Positions 8,747-16,917 of a stretch of 64,000 nucleotides of DNA are shown piece after piece. The position numbers were made by a program, and so were the translations under genes. Each line of letters starts with the position of its first letter. Within the stretch, counting starts at the first letter, position 1. The notes below the pieces were generated by a model, which was not told the DNA's origin, searched no databases, and worked only from the letters and a program-made list of their open reading frames with translations. This DNA comes from Rhizobium leguminosarum bv. viciae USDA 2370 (lineage in GTDB: Bacteria > Pseudomonadota > Alphaproteobacteria > Rhizobiales > Rhizobiaceae), in the NCBI RefSeq assembly GCF_002008365.1, contig NZ_MRDL01000015.1, positions 1 to 64,000 on the forward strand, in the 5' to 3' direction.

Positions 8747-9289
8747 TCAGGCGTCCCCGGTAACCACGCCGACGAAGGGCAGTTCGCGAAAGGCATAGGC
8801 GACATCCATGCCGTAGCCCACGACAAAATAGTCGGGGCATTCGAAGCCGACATAGTCAGCCTCCAGCTTTTCCTTGCGCTTGACGCGCTTGTCGAGCAGC
8901 ACGGCGATCGTGACGTTGCGCGCGCCACGCTCGAAGAGCAGTTCCTTGGCAAAGAGCAGCGTTCGGCCGGATTCGAGGATATCGTCGATCAGCAGAACGT
9001 CGCGGCCATGGACGTCGCTGTCGATATCCTTGACGATGCGCACGCCCTGCGAAACCGTGCCGATGCCGTAACTCGACAAGGTGATGAACTCGACCTCCGG
9101 GGCAAGCCCGCTATCATGCAGGGCGCGGATCAGGTCGGCGGCGAAGATGAAGGAGCCCTTCAGCACGGCGATGACGAGCAGGTCCTTGGTCGGGCCATTG
9201 GCGATCTCCCGCGCCATCGAATGATTGCGCTCGGCGATCTGCTCGGCGGTGAAGAGCGGCTCGATGTTTTTTCCGCGCACGACAGGCAT
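8747..9289 (-). CDS. hpt: Hypoxanthine phosphoribosyltransferase
   Basis: A 180-aa purine-salvage enzyme that makes IMP/GMP from hypoxanthine or guanine and PRPP. The PRPP-binding motif VLLIDDILESGRTL is at about residues 98-111. The pyrophosphate-loop region VLKGSFIFAADLIR and the base-binding C-terminal block YFVVGYGMDVAYAFRELPF are both present. The start at 9289 gives MPVVRGKNIEPLFTAEQI and has GGAG nine bases upstream; an ATG at 9304 would add five residues. It precedes cpdR on the same strand. I see no purine-responsive operator in the 135 bp upstream. Confidence 0.93.
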   Translation of the reverse strand: MPVVRGKNIEPLFTAEQIAERNHSMAREIANGPTKDLLVIAVLKGSFIFAADLIRALHDSGLAPEVEFITLSSYGIGTVSQGVRIVKDIDSDVHGRDVLLIDDILESGRTLLFAKELLFERGARNVTIAVLLDKRVKRKEKLEADYVGFECPDYFVVGYGMDVAYAFRELPFVGVVTGDA

Positions 9290-9423
9290 AAGGGCTTGCT
9301 CCATGAAAAGAAGGGTAAGCCGTTAGCACATATGCGAGCCTGAAACAGCCTCGTCGGCTATGAAATTAACGCGATTGGCGCGACCTGTGGCGGGAAAGTC
9401 GGCCATTCCATGTCCTGTTACAT

Positions 9424-10077
9424 CTATGGCAGGAAGGAAAGCCGGACCTCCGGCATTTTTCCGCCGGCATGCTGGACGCGAGCCGAGAAGCCCCGGCTCT
9501 GGCCGCTATAGATCACATCCGCCGGCGGGTTGATGACGATGCTTGCGGTCAGCCGCTCGTCGGTCACGAGATCGGCACGGATCGGATGCACCGTCTGCGT
9601 CGTGCCACTCTCATTTTCGATGATGCCGTTGATGACGAGAACGCGCATGCCGTTCGCATCACGCGGCGTCACCGTGACATGGGTGAAATGCAGCGGCGCT
9701 CCGGAAGTGGCTCGCTCGCCGGAAAAGCCGGAAAAACCACCTGCAAGCCCGAAGACGAGCACGACGAGCGCGAACACCAGCGCTGCGAAGCTCCGCATCG
9801 ACGCGCGCTGCAGCCAGGATTCCACTGTCCTCAGAACGGAAGCAGCCATCGCCGGCATCAGCGCCGGCTGTGCGGCCTGTGCGGCAGCCATGCGCTTGCG
9901 GTTGTCGTTATAACTCCTTGCATTGAATTCCCTGGGCCGCACATTGCCGAGGGTAACGAATTCGGCGTCGGAGATATCGGCAGGTCGCGCCGAGCGGTAC
10001 TGGCGGTTGGCGGGTTCCGGCGGCAGGAAATCATAGGCCTGGCCCGGCGTCCGGCGACTGAAGGAGGATGCTTCCAT
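9424..10077 (-). CDS. Single-pass membrane protein next to ftsEX, DUF3426-like domain
   Basis: A 217-aa protein of unknown function. The first 100 residues are polar and probably cytoplasmic; there is no CxxC zinc ribbon of the MJ0042 type. One membrane segment follows (SFAALVFALVVLVFGLAGGF, about residues 96-115). The periplasmic domain has beta strands in the order HFTHVTVTPRDANG, VLVINGIIENES, RADLVTDERL, a site ADVIYSGQSRGFSARV and VRLSFLP. That layout resembles the DUF3426 domain of zinc-ribbon plus DUF3426 proteins, here without the ribbon. The start at 10077 has GAGG seven bases upstream. It diverges from ftsE, so a link to the envelope or division is possible but unproven. Confidence 0.65.
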   Translation of the reverse strand: MEASSFSRRTPGQAYDFLPPEPANRQYRSARPADISDAEFVTLGNVRPREFNARSYNDNRKRMAAAQAAQPALMPAMAASVLRTVESWLQRASMRSFAALVFALVVLVFGLAGGFSGFSGERATSGAPLHFTHVTVTPRDANGMRVLVINGIIENESGTTQTVHPIRADLVTDERLTASIVINPPADVIYSGQSRGFSARVQHAGGKMPEVRLSFLP

Positions 10078-10282
10078 GGTGGCTGCCTCGCAGATGTCCA
10101 CATGGTTTCGTTGCCAGGAGAAATCTGGCATTGAAACGAATCCTGCTCAGTCGTAAATTTTAATGGTTAATGCTTCGCAAAGATCGCCATCAAACGGGCG
10201 TCTTTCCAGCAAAATTTACCGGCTGTTAACGGTGTTGGTTAACAAGTCGTGCGGTGAAACCCACAACAGACTGAGCTGCCCG

Positions 10283-10942
10283 TTGATCCACTTCGAGAAT
10301 GTCGGTTTGCGTTATGGCATGGGCCCGGAAATCCTCCGGGACCTGACCTTCGACATTCCGAAGAAATCCTTTCAGTTCCTGACCGGCCCATCGGGCGCCG
10401 GCAAAACGTCGCTGCTGCGGATGCTTTTCATGTCGCTGCAGCCGACACGCGGCCTGATCCGCATGTTCGGGCGCGATATTTCCGAAATCCCCCGCCCCGA
10501 ACTGCCGCTTCTGCGCCGCCGCGTCGGCATCGTCTTCCAGGATTTCCGCCTCCTCGACCATCTCACAACCTATGAGAATGTCGCTTTGCCCTTACGGGTA
10601 CGTGGCAAGGATGAGAGCTCCTACAAGACCGATGTCCTGGAACTGTTGAAATGGGTCGGCCTTGGCGAACGCATCAATGTGTTGCCGCCCGTGCTCTCCG
10701 GCGGCGAGAAGCAGCGCGCCGCAATCGCCCGGGCGCTGATGGACCGGCCGGAAGTGCTGCTGGCCGACGAACCCACAGGCAATGTCGATCCACCGATGGC
10801 CAAGCGCCTGCTCAATCTTTTCCTCGAGCTGAACCGCCTCGGCACGGCGGTCGTGATCGCCACCCATGACCTGGCGCTGATGGAACAGGTGGAAGCCCGC
10901 CGCATGATCCTCTCAGAGGGGCATCTCGATATCTATGACTGA
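10283..10942 (+). CDS. ftsE: Cell-division ABC transporter ATP-binding protein FtsE
   Basis: A 219-aa ABC ATPase. Walker A GPSGAGKTS, Q-loop VFQDFRL, signature LSGGEKQR, Walker B VLLADEPTGNVD and H-loop ATHD are all present. With FtsX it forms a mechanotransmission complex that activates periplasmic peptidoglycan hydrolases at the division site. The TTG start at 10283 gives LIHFENVGLRYG, the family N-terminus and usual length (about 220); the open frame extends upstream to 10163 without family similarity. No strong Shine-Dalgarno is visible before the TTG. It overlaps ftsX by 8 bp, so the two are translationally coupled. The AT-rich upstream region has several TTAAC half-sites but no correctly spaced CtrA box. 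Confidence 0.93.
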   Translation: MIHFENVGLRYGMGPEILRDLTFDIPKKSFQFLTGPSGAGKTSLLRMLFMSLQPTRGLIRMFGRDISEIPRPELPLLRRRVGIVFQDFRLLDHLTTYENVALPLRVRGKDESSYKTDVLELLKWVGLGERINVLPPVLSGGEKQRAAIARALMDRPEVLLADEPTGNVDPPMAKRLLNLFLELNRLGTAVVIATHDLALMEQVEARRMILSEGHLDIYD

Positions 10943-11948
10943 GCCCCCGTCCAGAAACCCCGAGAAGGCGTCGGCCAAGATCCAGCAGAAGCGGCCGGAA
11001 CTGCGCGTGCGTCCGACGGCGCCGATCCTGCCGCCTTCCAACATCCAGGGCAGTGCGTTGATGGTGGTGATATCAATCATGGCCTTTCTCGCCTGCCTGA
11101 CGCTCGGCGGCGTCAGCATGGTGCGCTCGACGGCGGCAAGTTGGGAGAGCCAGATCTCCCGCGAGATCACCATTCAGATCAAGCCGGACGACAATCTCGA
11201 CATGGAGAAGGCGCTGACCCAGGCGCGCGACCTGGCGCTGACCTTCGTCGGCACCAAGAGCGGCCAGATCGTCGACGAGGCGGCGACCGCTCGCCTGCTC
11301 GAACCCTGGCTCGGCCCCGGTCTCGATCTCAAGGATCTGCCCGTTCCCCGTCTCGTCATCATTACCATCGACGAGAGCAATCCGCCGGATTTCGATTCGA
11401 TGCGAGCGCTGCTCAAGGACAGTATCCCGCAGGCCAGCCTCGACGATCACCGCACCTGGGTCGACCGGCTGGTGTCCATGGCGCACACGACTGTGATGAT
11501 CGGCACCGGCATCCTGCTCCTGGTTTTCACGGCGATGGTGCTTACCGTCGTCTTCGCTACGCGCGGCGCGTTGTCGGGCAATCGTCACGTCGTTGAAGTG
11601 CTGCATTTCGTCGGCGCCGAAAGCTCCTTCGTCGCCACCGAATTCCAGAAGCATTTTCTGAAGATCAGCCTGAAGGGCTCGGCGATCGGCAGCGCGCTTG
11701 CCGCTCTCTTCTTCGCCACCGCCGGTTTCTGGCAGAGCCGCACCCTCGCCACCCCGGAAACGGACCAGGCGACCGCGCTTTTCGGCACCTTCTCCGTCGG
11801 CGTTCTCGGTTATGCCGGCATCTTCGCAACGATGATTGTCATCGCGCTCCTCACCACCTTCACCGCGCGGCTGACCGTCATGCGGACGATCTACGAGATC
11901 GATACACTACGCTCGGACCCGACACGCACCGACGGCATCGGAAGTTGA
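10935..11948 (+). CDS. ftsX: Cell-division ABC transporter permease FtsX
   Basis: A 337-aa membrane protein with the FtsX layout. A polar N-terminus of about 35 residues is followed by TM1 (ALMVVISIMAFLACLTLG), a periplasmic loop of about 130 residues, and three C-terminal segments (MIGTGILLLVFTAMVLTVVF, GSAIGSALAALFFATAGF and LGYAGIFATMIVIALLTTF). The fourth segment leads into RLTVMRTIYEIDTLRSD. The large extracellular domain between TM1 and TM2 is where FtsX contacts hydrolase regulators. It starts inside the end of ftsE (ATGACTGA overlap). The extended N-terminus is common in alphaproteobacteria. Confidence 0.92.
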   Translation: MTEPPSRNPEKASAKIQQKRPELRVRPTAPILPPSNIQGSALMVVISIMAFLACLTLGGVSMVRSTAASWESQISREITIQIKPDDNLDMEKALTQARDLALTFVGTKSGQIVDEAATARLLEPWLGPGLDLKDLPVPRLVIITIDESNPPDFDSMRALLKDSIPQASLDDHRTWVDRLVSMAHTTVMIGTGILLLVFTAMVLTVVFATRGALSGNRHVVEVLHFVGAESSFVATEFQKHFLKISLKGSAIGSALAALFFATAGFWQSRTLATPETDQATALFGTFSVGVLGYAGIFATMIVIALLTTFTARLTVMRTIYEIDTLRSDPTRTDGIGS

Positions 11949-12015
11949 TCGTGACCGGGCCGTTTTGCCATGAAAGCGTCTGTTCTGCGCCGCAATCAGC
12001 GTATAATCACGATTC

Positions 12016-12732
12016 ATGACCATGGGACATACGACACCCAACCCGATTCATCAGGGCCCGGAGCTTGATCGCCCGGTGGGTCTGCCGCCGCGGCGCGGGC
12101 CGATCCGCCGCCTGCTGCGCTGGGGCGGCTTTGCCTGCCTGCTGGCAATCGCCCTGGTGTTCGGCGGTTTTCTGCGTTTTGCTGATTCGGTGACGACGCT
12201 CCGGCCGCCGGCCGAGCCGAAGGCGGATGCGATTGTGGTACTGACGGGTGGCTACCAGCGCATCGACCAGGCGGTGGAGCTGTTGCAGAAGGGTGCCGGC
12301 AAACGCTTGCTCATTTCCGGCGTCCACCCGACGACGACACCGGCACAGATCCGCAAGATGACGCAAGGCTCGGCCGATCTCTTCTCCTGCTGTGTCGATA
12401 TCGGCTACGATGCGATCGACACGATCGGCAATGCCGAGGAAGCTTCGAACTGGATCCACGCCAAGGGATACCGGAGCGTTCTGATCGTCACCAACAATTA
12501 CCACATGCCACGAAGCCTCGCCGAACTCTCCTATGTCGATCCCGACATCGAGTTCATCGCTTATCCCGTGGTCAATTCGGATTTGAAGAGCAGCAACTGG
12601 TTCACCGACCCGAATGCGATGCGCGTCATGCTTGCCGAATATGCGAAAGTGCTGCTGGCGGGCGCCCGCAACATCACCGGCTTCGGCCGCCACACCGGGC
12701 TGCGCTCGGCAAATGCGTCCGGTCAGCAATAG
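12016..12732 (+). CDS. YdcF/SanA family DUF218 protein
   Basis: A 238-aa protein with a polar N-terminus, one membrane segment (WGGFACLLAIALVFGGFL, about residues 36-53) and a DUF218 domain. The motif ADAIVVLTGGYQRIDQAVELL begins the fold; ISGVHP, NAEEASNW and the conserved VTNNYHMPRS follow. The family is linked to envelope barrier function and vancomycin sensitivity in enterics, but no reaction is established. ATG codons at 12016 and 12022 are both possible. A perfect TATAAT at 12002-12007 lies only 9 bp before the first ATG, so if it is the -10 element the mRNA would be nearly leaderless; the matching -35 is poor. It lies between ftsX and plsC on the same strand. Confidence 0.82.
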   Translation: MTMGHTTPNPIHQGPELDRPVGLPPRRGPIRRLLRWGGFACLLAIALVFGGFLRFADSVTTLRPPAEPKADAIVVLTGGYQRIDQAVELLQKGAGKRLLISGVHPTTTPAQIRKMTQGSADLFSCCVDIGYDAIDTIGNAEEASNWIHAKGYRSVLIVTNNYHMPRSLAELSYVDPDIEFIAYPVVNSDLKSSNWFTDPNAMRVMLAEYAKVLLAGARNITGFGRHTGLRSANASGQQ

Positions 12733-12771
12733 AGCCGCGCGTCGGATAGGACGCTCCATCGATTTAAAAGT

Positions 12772-12884
12772 TGCGCATAATCCTTTCGGAAAATCGATTC
12801 CGATTTTCGGGGTCATGCGCAATCTTTTGCGTTTGCGCAATTCCGGACGTAAAACCGCTGCGCACTTTTGCTGGAATTGCTCTA
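12772..12884 (-). repeat. RIME-like element, modules C and A (partial)
   Basis: In the 216-240 bp gap before plsC. Module C (12772-12821) has outer arms TGCGCAT/ATGCGCA and an inner GAAAATCG/CGATTTTC stem. A partial reverse module A follows (12823-12884) with ACGTAAAACCGCTGCGCACT and an ending TTGCTCTA. It matches 23937-23978 and 5015-5054 for module C, and 36350-36455 for module A. Confidence 0.72.
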
Positions 12885-12972
12885 GGCTTTTACATCAGGG
12901 CGTCATCAAATGCTTTTTATGACCGGCAATATCGTGTAGGCCGGTCGCGTGAGCATGCCTCGGGAAAGTTTC

Positions 12973-13770
12973 ATGATCGCCCTGCGTTCCGTTCTCTTCA
13001 ACACGATCTTCTATGCCAACCTCATCATCCGGATGATCGTGCTCTCACCCTACTATTTCGTGGTGCCGCGCAAGATCGCCTATGCGATCCCGAAGAACTG
13101 GGCGCGCTCCAACCACTGGCTGATGCGAGTGATCGTCGGCACCACCTTCGAGATCGAGGGCCTGGAGAACCTGCCGGATGGCAGTTACATCCTGGCGCCG
13201 AAGCACCAGTCTTTCTGGGATACCTACGCGCTGCTGCCCTGGTTGAAGGATCCGGTCTATATCCTGAAGCGTGAACTGATGTGGATTCCCCTCTTCGGCT
13301 GGTATGCGAAGAAGCAGCGCATGATCCCGGTCGATCGCGGCGCTCGCGGCAAGGTGATGGTGGAAGTGCTGAAACGCACGAAGGAAGAGCTTTCGACCGG
13401 CCGCCAGCTCATCATCTATCCCGAGGGGACCCGCCGCGCGCCGGGCGCGGAGCCGGTCTATAAATACGGCATCGCCCGCATGTACCGCGACCTTAACCTC
13501 CCCGTCGTGCCGGTCGCCATGCATCCCGGTCTCTTCTGGCCGAGGCGGAGCATTCGTCGTTATCCCGGTCATTTCAAAGTGAGAATCCTGCCGCCGATCA
13601 TGCCGGGAATGGATCCGGACGCCTTCTTCGCCCATTTGATCGAGGTATCGGAGCGGGCAAGCGACGAGCTTCTGCTCGAAACCGTCGAGCGAAATCCGCA
13701 TCTGCCGCTCCCGCCGACGGCGATAGAAAGGCTGGCGGAGCTGCGAAAATTGAACGCTGCGACGGCCTGA
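12973..13770 (+). CDS. plsC: 1-acyl-sn-glycerol-3-phosphate acyltransferase
   Basis: A 265-aa inner-membrane acyltransferase that converts lysophosphatidic acid to phosphatidic acid. The catalytic H-x4-D motif is KHQSFWD, the glycerol-phosphate motif region is RMIPVDRG, and motif III is YPEGTRR; motif IV is PVVPVAMHPG. The first 30 residues (SVLFNTIFYANLIIRMIVLSPYYF) form the membrane anchor. The start at 12973 has GGGAAAG just upstream; GTG 12949 and ATG 12955 are in-frame alternatives that add eight or six residues. It stands alone after a RIME-like repeat and converges with the ChaC-like gene, from which it is separated by another RIME-like repeat. Confidence 0.92.
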   Translation: MIALRSVLFNTIFYANLIIRMIVLSPYYFVVPRKIAYAIPKNWARSNHWLMRVIVGTTFEIEGLENLPDGSYILAPKHQSFWDTYALLPWLKDPVYILKRELMWIPLFGWYAKKQRMIPVDRGARGKVMVEVLKRTKEELSTGRQLIIYPEGTRRAPGAEPVYKYGIARMYRDLNLPVVPVAMHPGLFWPRRSIRRYPGHFKVRILPPIMPGMDPDAFFAHLIEVSERASDELLLETVERNPHLPLPPTAIERLAELRKLNAATA

Positions 13771-13771
13771 G

Positions 13772-13874
13772 ATTGCAGCGCCACGCGTCTCTTCGAGAGC
13801 CGCAAAGGATCCTGCAGCACTTTGAATGGCTGCATAACTCCTTAAATCGATACCGATTTAAGGAGTTATGCAGA
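13772..13874 (-). repeat. RIME-like element, module B, with perfect 20-bp hairpin
   Basis: A reverse-oriented module B between the convergent plsC and ChaC-like genes. Its strongest feature is a perfect 20-bp inverted repeat, 13830-13849 against 13854-13873, with a 4-nt ATAC loop. The other half has TGCAGCG/CGCTGCA-like arms with ACGCGTCTC in between. The stop codon and last four codons of the ChaC-like gene lie in the hairpin arm. It resembles 18155-18259 and 29309-29368. Confidence 0.8.
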
Positions 13875-14400
13875 CGGCGCGCAGCCGCTCCACTTCGTTG
13901 ACGACCTGCTCCAGCCAATGGTCGCGAATGCCCATCTCTTTCAGATGCGTCAGCGTATTGAAGACATAGGCATCATTCGGACCTGACTGGCCTTCTGCTT
14001 CGTTCACCACCCGTGCCGCCGCAACCGCATCCAGCGCGCCGGCATATTGCTCATGATCACGATCGATGATGTAGGCGACCGCTTCCACTCGGCGCCGGCC
14101 GGCAAGCTGCAGCCGCACCCGGCGTTCCAGGTAGACATTGGTGACCAGCTCGCGGGCGCGAAGATAATCGATCACCTCATCCCATTTTTCAGGCGAAATG
14201 CGGAAAGCCATGCCGCGGCAGGCGCCCCCCCTGTCGAGGCCTAGAACCAGGCCCGGATTGTCGCGGGTGCCGCGATGGACAAAGGAGCGGACGCAAAGCG
14301 AACGCCTGTAGCCGTAGACCAGGGCCTCTGCCCGCTCCATGAACTCGAAGCCCGGATTCCACATCAGCGAACCGTAGCCAAATACCCAAAATTCGTCCAT
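13858..14400 (-). CDS. ChaC-like gamma-glutamylcyclotransferase
   Basis: A 180-aa protein. The substrate-binding signature FGYGSLMWNPGF is at residues 5-16, followed by YGYRRSLCVRS. The fold continues with RGTRDNPGLVLGLDRGGACRGMAF, in which the family pattern GLDRGG is clear. ChaC enzymes break the gamma-glutamyl bond of glutathione to give 5-oxoproline and Cys-Gly. The start at 14400 (MDEFWVFGYG) matches the family; an ATG at 14439 would add 13 atypical residues and overlap the regulatory space of the divergent DUF2125 gene. The last residues (CITP) and the stop come from the flanking RIME-like hairpin, so the native C-terminus may have been altered by the repeat. Confidence 0.88.
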   Translation of the reverse strand: MDEFWVFGYGSLMWNPGFEFMERAEALVYGYRRSLCVRSFVHRGTRDNPGLVLGLDRGGACRGMAFRISPEKWDEVIDYLRARELVTNVYLERRVRLQLAGRRRVEAVAYIIDRDHEQYAGALDAVAAARVVNEAEGQSGPNDAYVFNTLTHLKEMGIRDHWLEQVVNEVERLRAVCITP

Positions 14401-14450
14401 ATCGCACGCCAGACCGGAATCACATTTGCGATTCACCATTGGAGAACATC

Positions 14451-15467
14451 ATGGCAGCGTCAAGCCAATCCGGCAGCAGCCAATCCGGCAGCGGTAAGAA
14501 ATTCTGGTTGCTGGGTGGAGGCGTGCTCCTGGTGATCGCACTTTACACCGGTGGCTGGTTCTATGCGGCGTCAGCATTGAAGACCACGGTGCTGAAAGCG
14601 ATTGCACCGCGCGATCAGGCAGGCGTCAGCGGCGAATGCTCCGATATCGAATTCCGCGGCTATCCCTTCCGCATCGGCCTGTTCTGCTCCAAGATCGACG
14701 TCGACGACAATGTCAACGGCGTCTCCGCCACCTTCGGCGCGCTGCGCTCGGCAGCACAGATCTACGCGCCCGGCAATATCGTCTGGGAGCTCGATTCACC
14801 GGCCGAGATCCGCACCACCAACGGCCTTTCGATCTCGGCTCAATGGACGAACCTGCAGGCGAGTCTTGCAACCAGGCTGCAGGGCGTCGACCGCAGCTCG
14901 ACCGTCATCGAGGGTCTGAAGGCGATGGCCGTCTCCTCCTACACCGGCCAGACCATCAGCTTCGATGCCGCCCGCACCGAAATCCATCTGCGCCAGAACG
15001 GCGCCGATCTCGATGGCGCGATCTCCGTGCAGGATGCCAACACGGCGATCAAGGACTGGCCGCAGATCTTTCCGAAAATGTCTGCCAGCATCGATCTGAC
15101 CGTCGCCGGCAAGGCCGGCCTGATCGACGGCAGCGACCGAAGCGGCCTCAATGGCACCACCGGTGAACTGCGCCGCATCGTCGCCGACATCGGCGATGGC
15201 AAGGTGATGACGCTCACCGGCCCCTTCTCCTTCGACGAACAGGGCTTCCTCTCGGGAAAATTCAAGCTGGAGATCGAACAGCTCGGCCCCTGGGGCGACA
15301 GCCTGAAACAGGCCTTTCCGGATATCACCTCGACCGTCAACACGGCAACGAAGCTCTTGAAGGCGCTCGCCGGCGGCGGCGACAAGGTCTCTGTCGATCT
15401 CGTCGTCGATCGTGGCAATGCCACCGTCAGTGGTTTCATCCCGCTCGGCCGGATTCCGCCGATCTGA
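14451..15467 (+). CDS. DUF2125 domain-containing protein
   Basis: A 338-aa protein of the alphaproteobacterial DUF2125 family. After a Ser/Gln-rich start (SSQSGSSQSGSG) there is one membrane segment (FWLLGGGVLLVIALYTGGWFY). The rest is predicted periplasmic and beta-rich, opening with the characteristic CSDIEFRGYPFRIGLFC, where two cysteines flank the RGYPF motif and could form a disulfide. Function is unknown; the repeated beta pattern resembles AsmA-like lipid-handling domains, but this is only an impression. The start at 14451 has GGAG six bases upstream. It diverges from the ChaC-like gene with 50 bp between starts, and its stop lies at the edge of the next repeat. Confidence 0.85.
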   Translation: MAASSQSGSSQSGSGKKFWLLGGGVLLVIALYTGGWFYAASALKTTVLKAIAPRDQAGVSGECSDIEFRGYPFRIGLFCSKIDVDDNVNGVSATFGALRSAAQIYAPGNIVWELDSPAEIRTTNGLSISAQWTNLQASLATRLQGVDRSSTVIEGLKAMAVSSYTGQTISFDAARTEIHLRQNGADLDGAISVQDANTAIKDWPQIFPKMSASIDLTVAGKAGLIDGSDRSGLNGTTGELRRIVADIGDGKVMTLTGPFSFDEQGFLSGKFKLEIEQLGPWGDSLKQAFPDITSTVNTATKLLKALAGGGDKVSVDLVVDRGNATVSGFIPLGRIPPI

Positions 15468-15571
15468 AGCATCTCGCCCAAAAGTGTCCAGCGGTTAACG
15501 GGATGCATAGGAAATAGGAAAAAGCCTGAAGCGCGTCGCATGATTCCCGTTCGACGCGATGCGCTTCAGGC
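15467..15571 (+). repeat. RIME-like element, module A variant
   Basis: Lies between the convergent DUF2125 and GNAT genes. It begins AAGCATCTCGCCCAAAAGTG, a divergent form of the module A left end, and finishes with an imperfect 15-bp hairpin (15524-15538 against 15555-15569 approximately; arms CCTGAAGCGC...GCGCTTCAGG). The last codon and TGA stop of the GNAT gene are read from the right arm of this hairpin. It could serve as a bidirectional terminator, although there is no T-tract. Confidence 0.7.
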
Positions 15572-15985
15572 TATTCGCTTGATGAAGAAGACTTCCGGCA
15601 CCGATTGCAGGCCGGGCAGCTCGATCGCGCCGGTTTCGCAAAATCCGTTACGGCGATGCCAGTCCTGAGGTCGGCTTTCGTCGCATTCACTCGACGTCAT
15701 CAGCAGGCGGGCGCCTTCGCCGCGCATGGCTTCTTCCCAGGCGAGAAGCAGCGCCGTTCCAACGCCCGACCGGCGATGCTCGGGCAGGACGCGGATCATT
15801 TCCATATAGGGAACCCTGCCCCAGAAGCGGGAGAATCGCAGGAAGCCGACGATTTCGCCGGCCTGCCAGGCAAGGAGATATTCGCCGAGCGCGACGCAGC
15901 GCGATACCCATGCCTCACCGGAGCTGGCGTCCTCGCGAACCAGCCAGTCAATATCCGCCCGGCCGGCACGTGCCACCTCCACCAT
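15566..15985 (-). CDS. GNAT family N-acetyltransferase
   Basis: A 139-aa acetyltransferase with a single GNAT domain. The acetyl-CoA motif is IRVLPEHRRSGVGTALLLAWEE (R/Q-x-x-G-x-G/A form RRSGVGTA), preceded by YMEM and followed by the C-terminal HRRNGFCETG strand. The substrate cannot be told from the sequence. It starts 8 bp after the tyrC stop on the same strand, so it is probably the last gene of the hisC-tyrC unit. Its final alanine codon and stop lie in the adjacent repeat hairpin. Confidence 0.85.
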   Translation of the reverse strand: MVEVARAGRADIDWLVREDASSGEAWVSRCVALGEYLLAWQAGEIVGFLRFSRFWGRVPYMEMIRVLPEHRRSGVGTALLLAWEEAMRGEGARLLMTSSECDESRPQDWHRRNGFCETGAIELPGLQSVPEVFFIKRIA

Positions 15986-15993
15986 CGCGGCGG

Positions 15994-16917
15994 CTACTTC
16001 TTGTCCAGCGCATGACGACCGAAATCAGGCGCGTCGACATCCTGGCCGGCCTGGACGATCGAACGGCGGATGGCGCGCGTGCGGGTGAAGAGTTCGAAGA
16101 TCTTGTCGCCCTCGCCCCAGCGGATGGCGCGCTGCAGATAGGCGAGATCCTCCGAGAAGCGCGCCAGCATTTCGAGGATCGCATCGCGGTTGTGCAGGCA
16201 GACGTCGCGCCACATGGTCGGGTCGGAGGCAGCGAGGCGAGTGAAGTCACGAAAGCCAGAGGCGGAATATTTGATGACCTCAGACTCCGTCACCGTCTCC
16301 AGATCGTCGGCTGTGCCGACGATATTGTAGGCGATGATATGCGGCAGGTGCGAGACGATGGCGAGCACCTTGTCGTGATGCTCCGCATCCATCTCGTCGA
16401 CCTTCGAGCCCAGCGCTTCCCAGAAGCTGCGCAACCGCTTCAGCGCCGTCTCGTCGGTGCCGGCGACCGGCGTGAAGATGCACCAGCGGCCTTCGAAGAG
16501 GCCGGGAAAGCCGGCATCCGGGCCGGATTTTTCGGTGCCGGCCAGCGGATGGCCGGGGATGAAATGCACATTATCAGGCATATGCGGCAGCATCTGCGCA
16601 ATGACAGAAGCCTTGGTGGAGCCGACATCGGTGACAACAGCCCCGGGCTTCAGGCTTCCCGAGATCTCCTTCGCCACACTTTCCGAGGCGCCGACCGGCA
16701 CCGAGACGATCACCAGATCGGCATCCTTGACGGCATCCTGCGAAGACGTCGTGTAGCGGTCGCCAAGGCCGAGTTCTTCCGCGCGCTTCAGCGTATCGGG
16801 GCTGCGTGTGGCGACAACGATCTCCCTTGCAAGACCAAGCCGTCTGATGTCGTAGGCAAGCGAAGAGCCGATCAGGCCGATGCCGATCAGCGCAATCCGA
16901 TCGAACTGCACGCTCAT
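15994..16917 (-). CDS. tyrC: Prephenate/cyclohexadienyl dehydrogenase
   Basis: A 307-aa NAD(P)-dependent enzyme of tyrosine synthesis that oxidatively decarboxylates prephenate or arogenate. The dinucleotide motif GIGLIGSS lies at residues 12-19. Family blocks [25 protein letters not shown] and the histidine-containing [13 protein letters not shown] are all present. There is no chorismate-mutase or ACT domain, so it is the monofunctional cyclohexadienyl type typical of alphaproteobacteria. Its ATG overlaps the hisC stop (ATGA, 16914-16917), indicating translational coupling. Confidence 0.92.
   Translation of the reverse strand: MSVQFDRIALIGIGLIGSSLAYDIRRLGLAREIVVATRSPDTLKRAEELGLGDRYTTSSQDAVKDADLVIVSVPVGASESVAKEISGSLKPGAVVTDVGSTKASVIAQMLPHMPDNVHFIPGHPLAGTEKSGPDAGFPGLFEGRWCIFTPVAGTDETALKRLRSFWEALGSKVDEMDAEHHDKVLAIVSHLPHIIAYNIVGTADDLETVTESEVIKYSASGFRDFTRLAASDPTMWRDVCLHNRDAILEMLARFSEDLAYLQRAIRWGEGDKIFELFTRTRAIRRSIVQAGQDVDAPDFGRHALDKK

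Noticed and set aside
10155..10260. CtrA boxes upstream of ftsE
   Set aside because: Several TTAA/TTAAC half-sites occur but the spacings (3 and 9 bases) do not fit TTAA-N7-TTAA.
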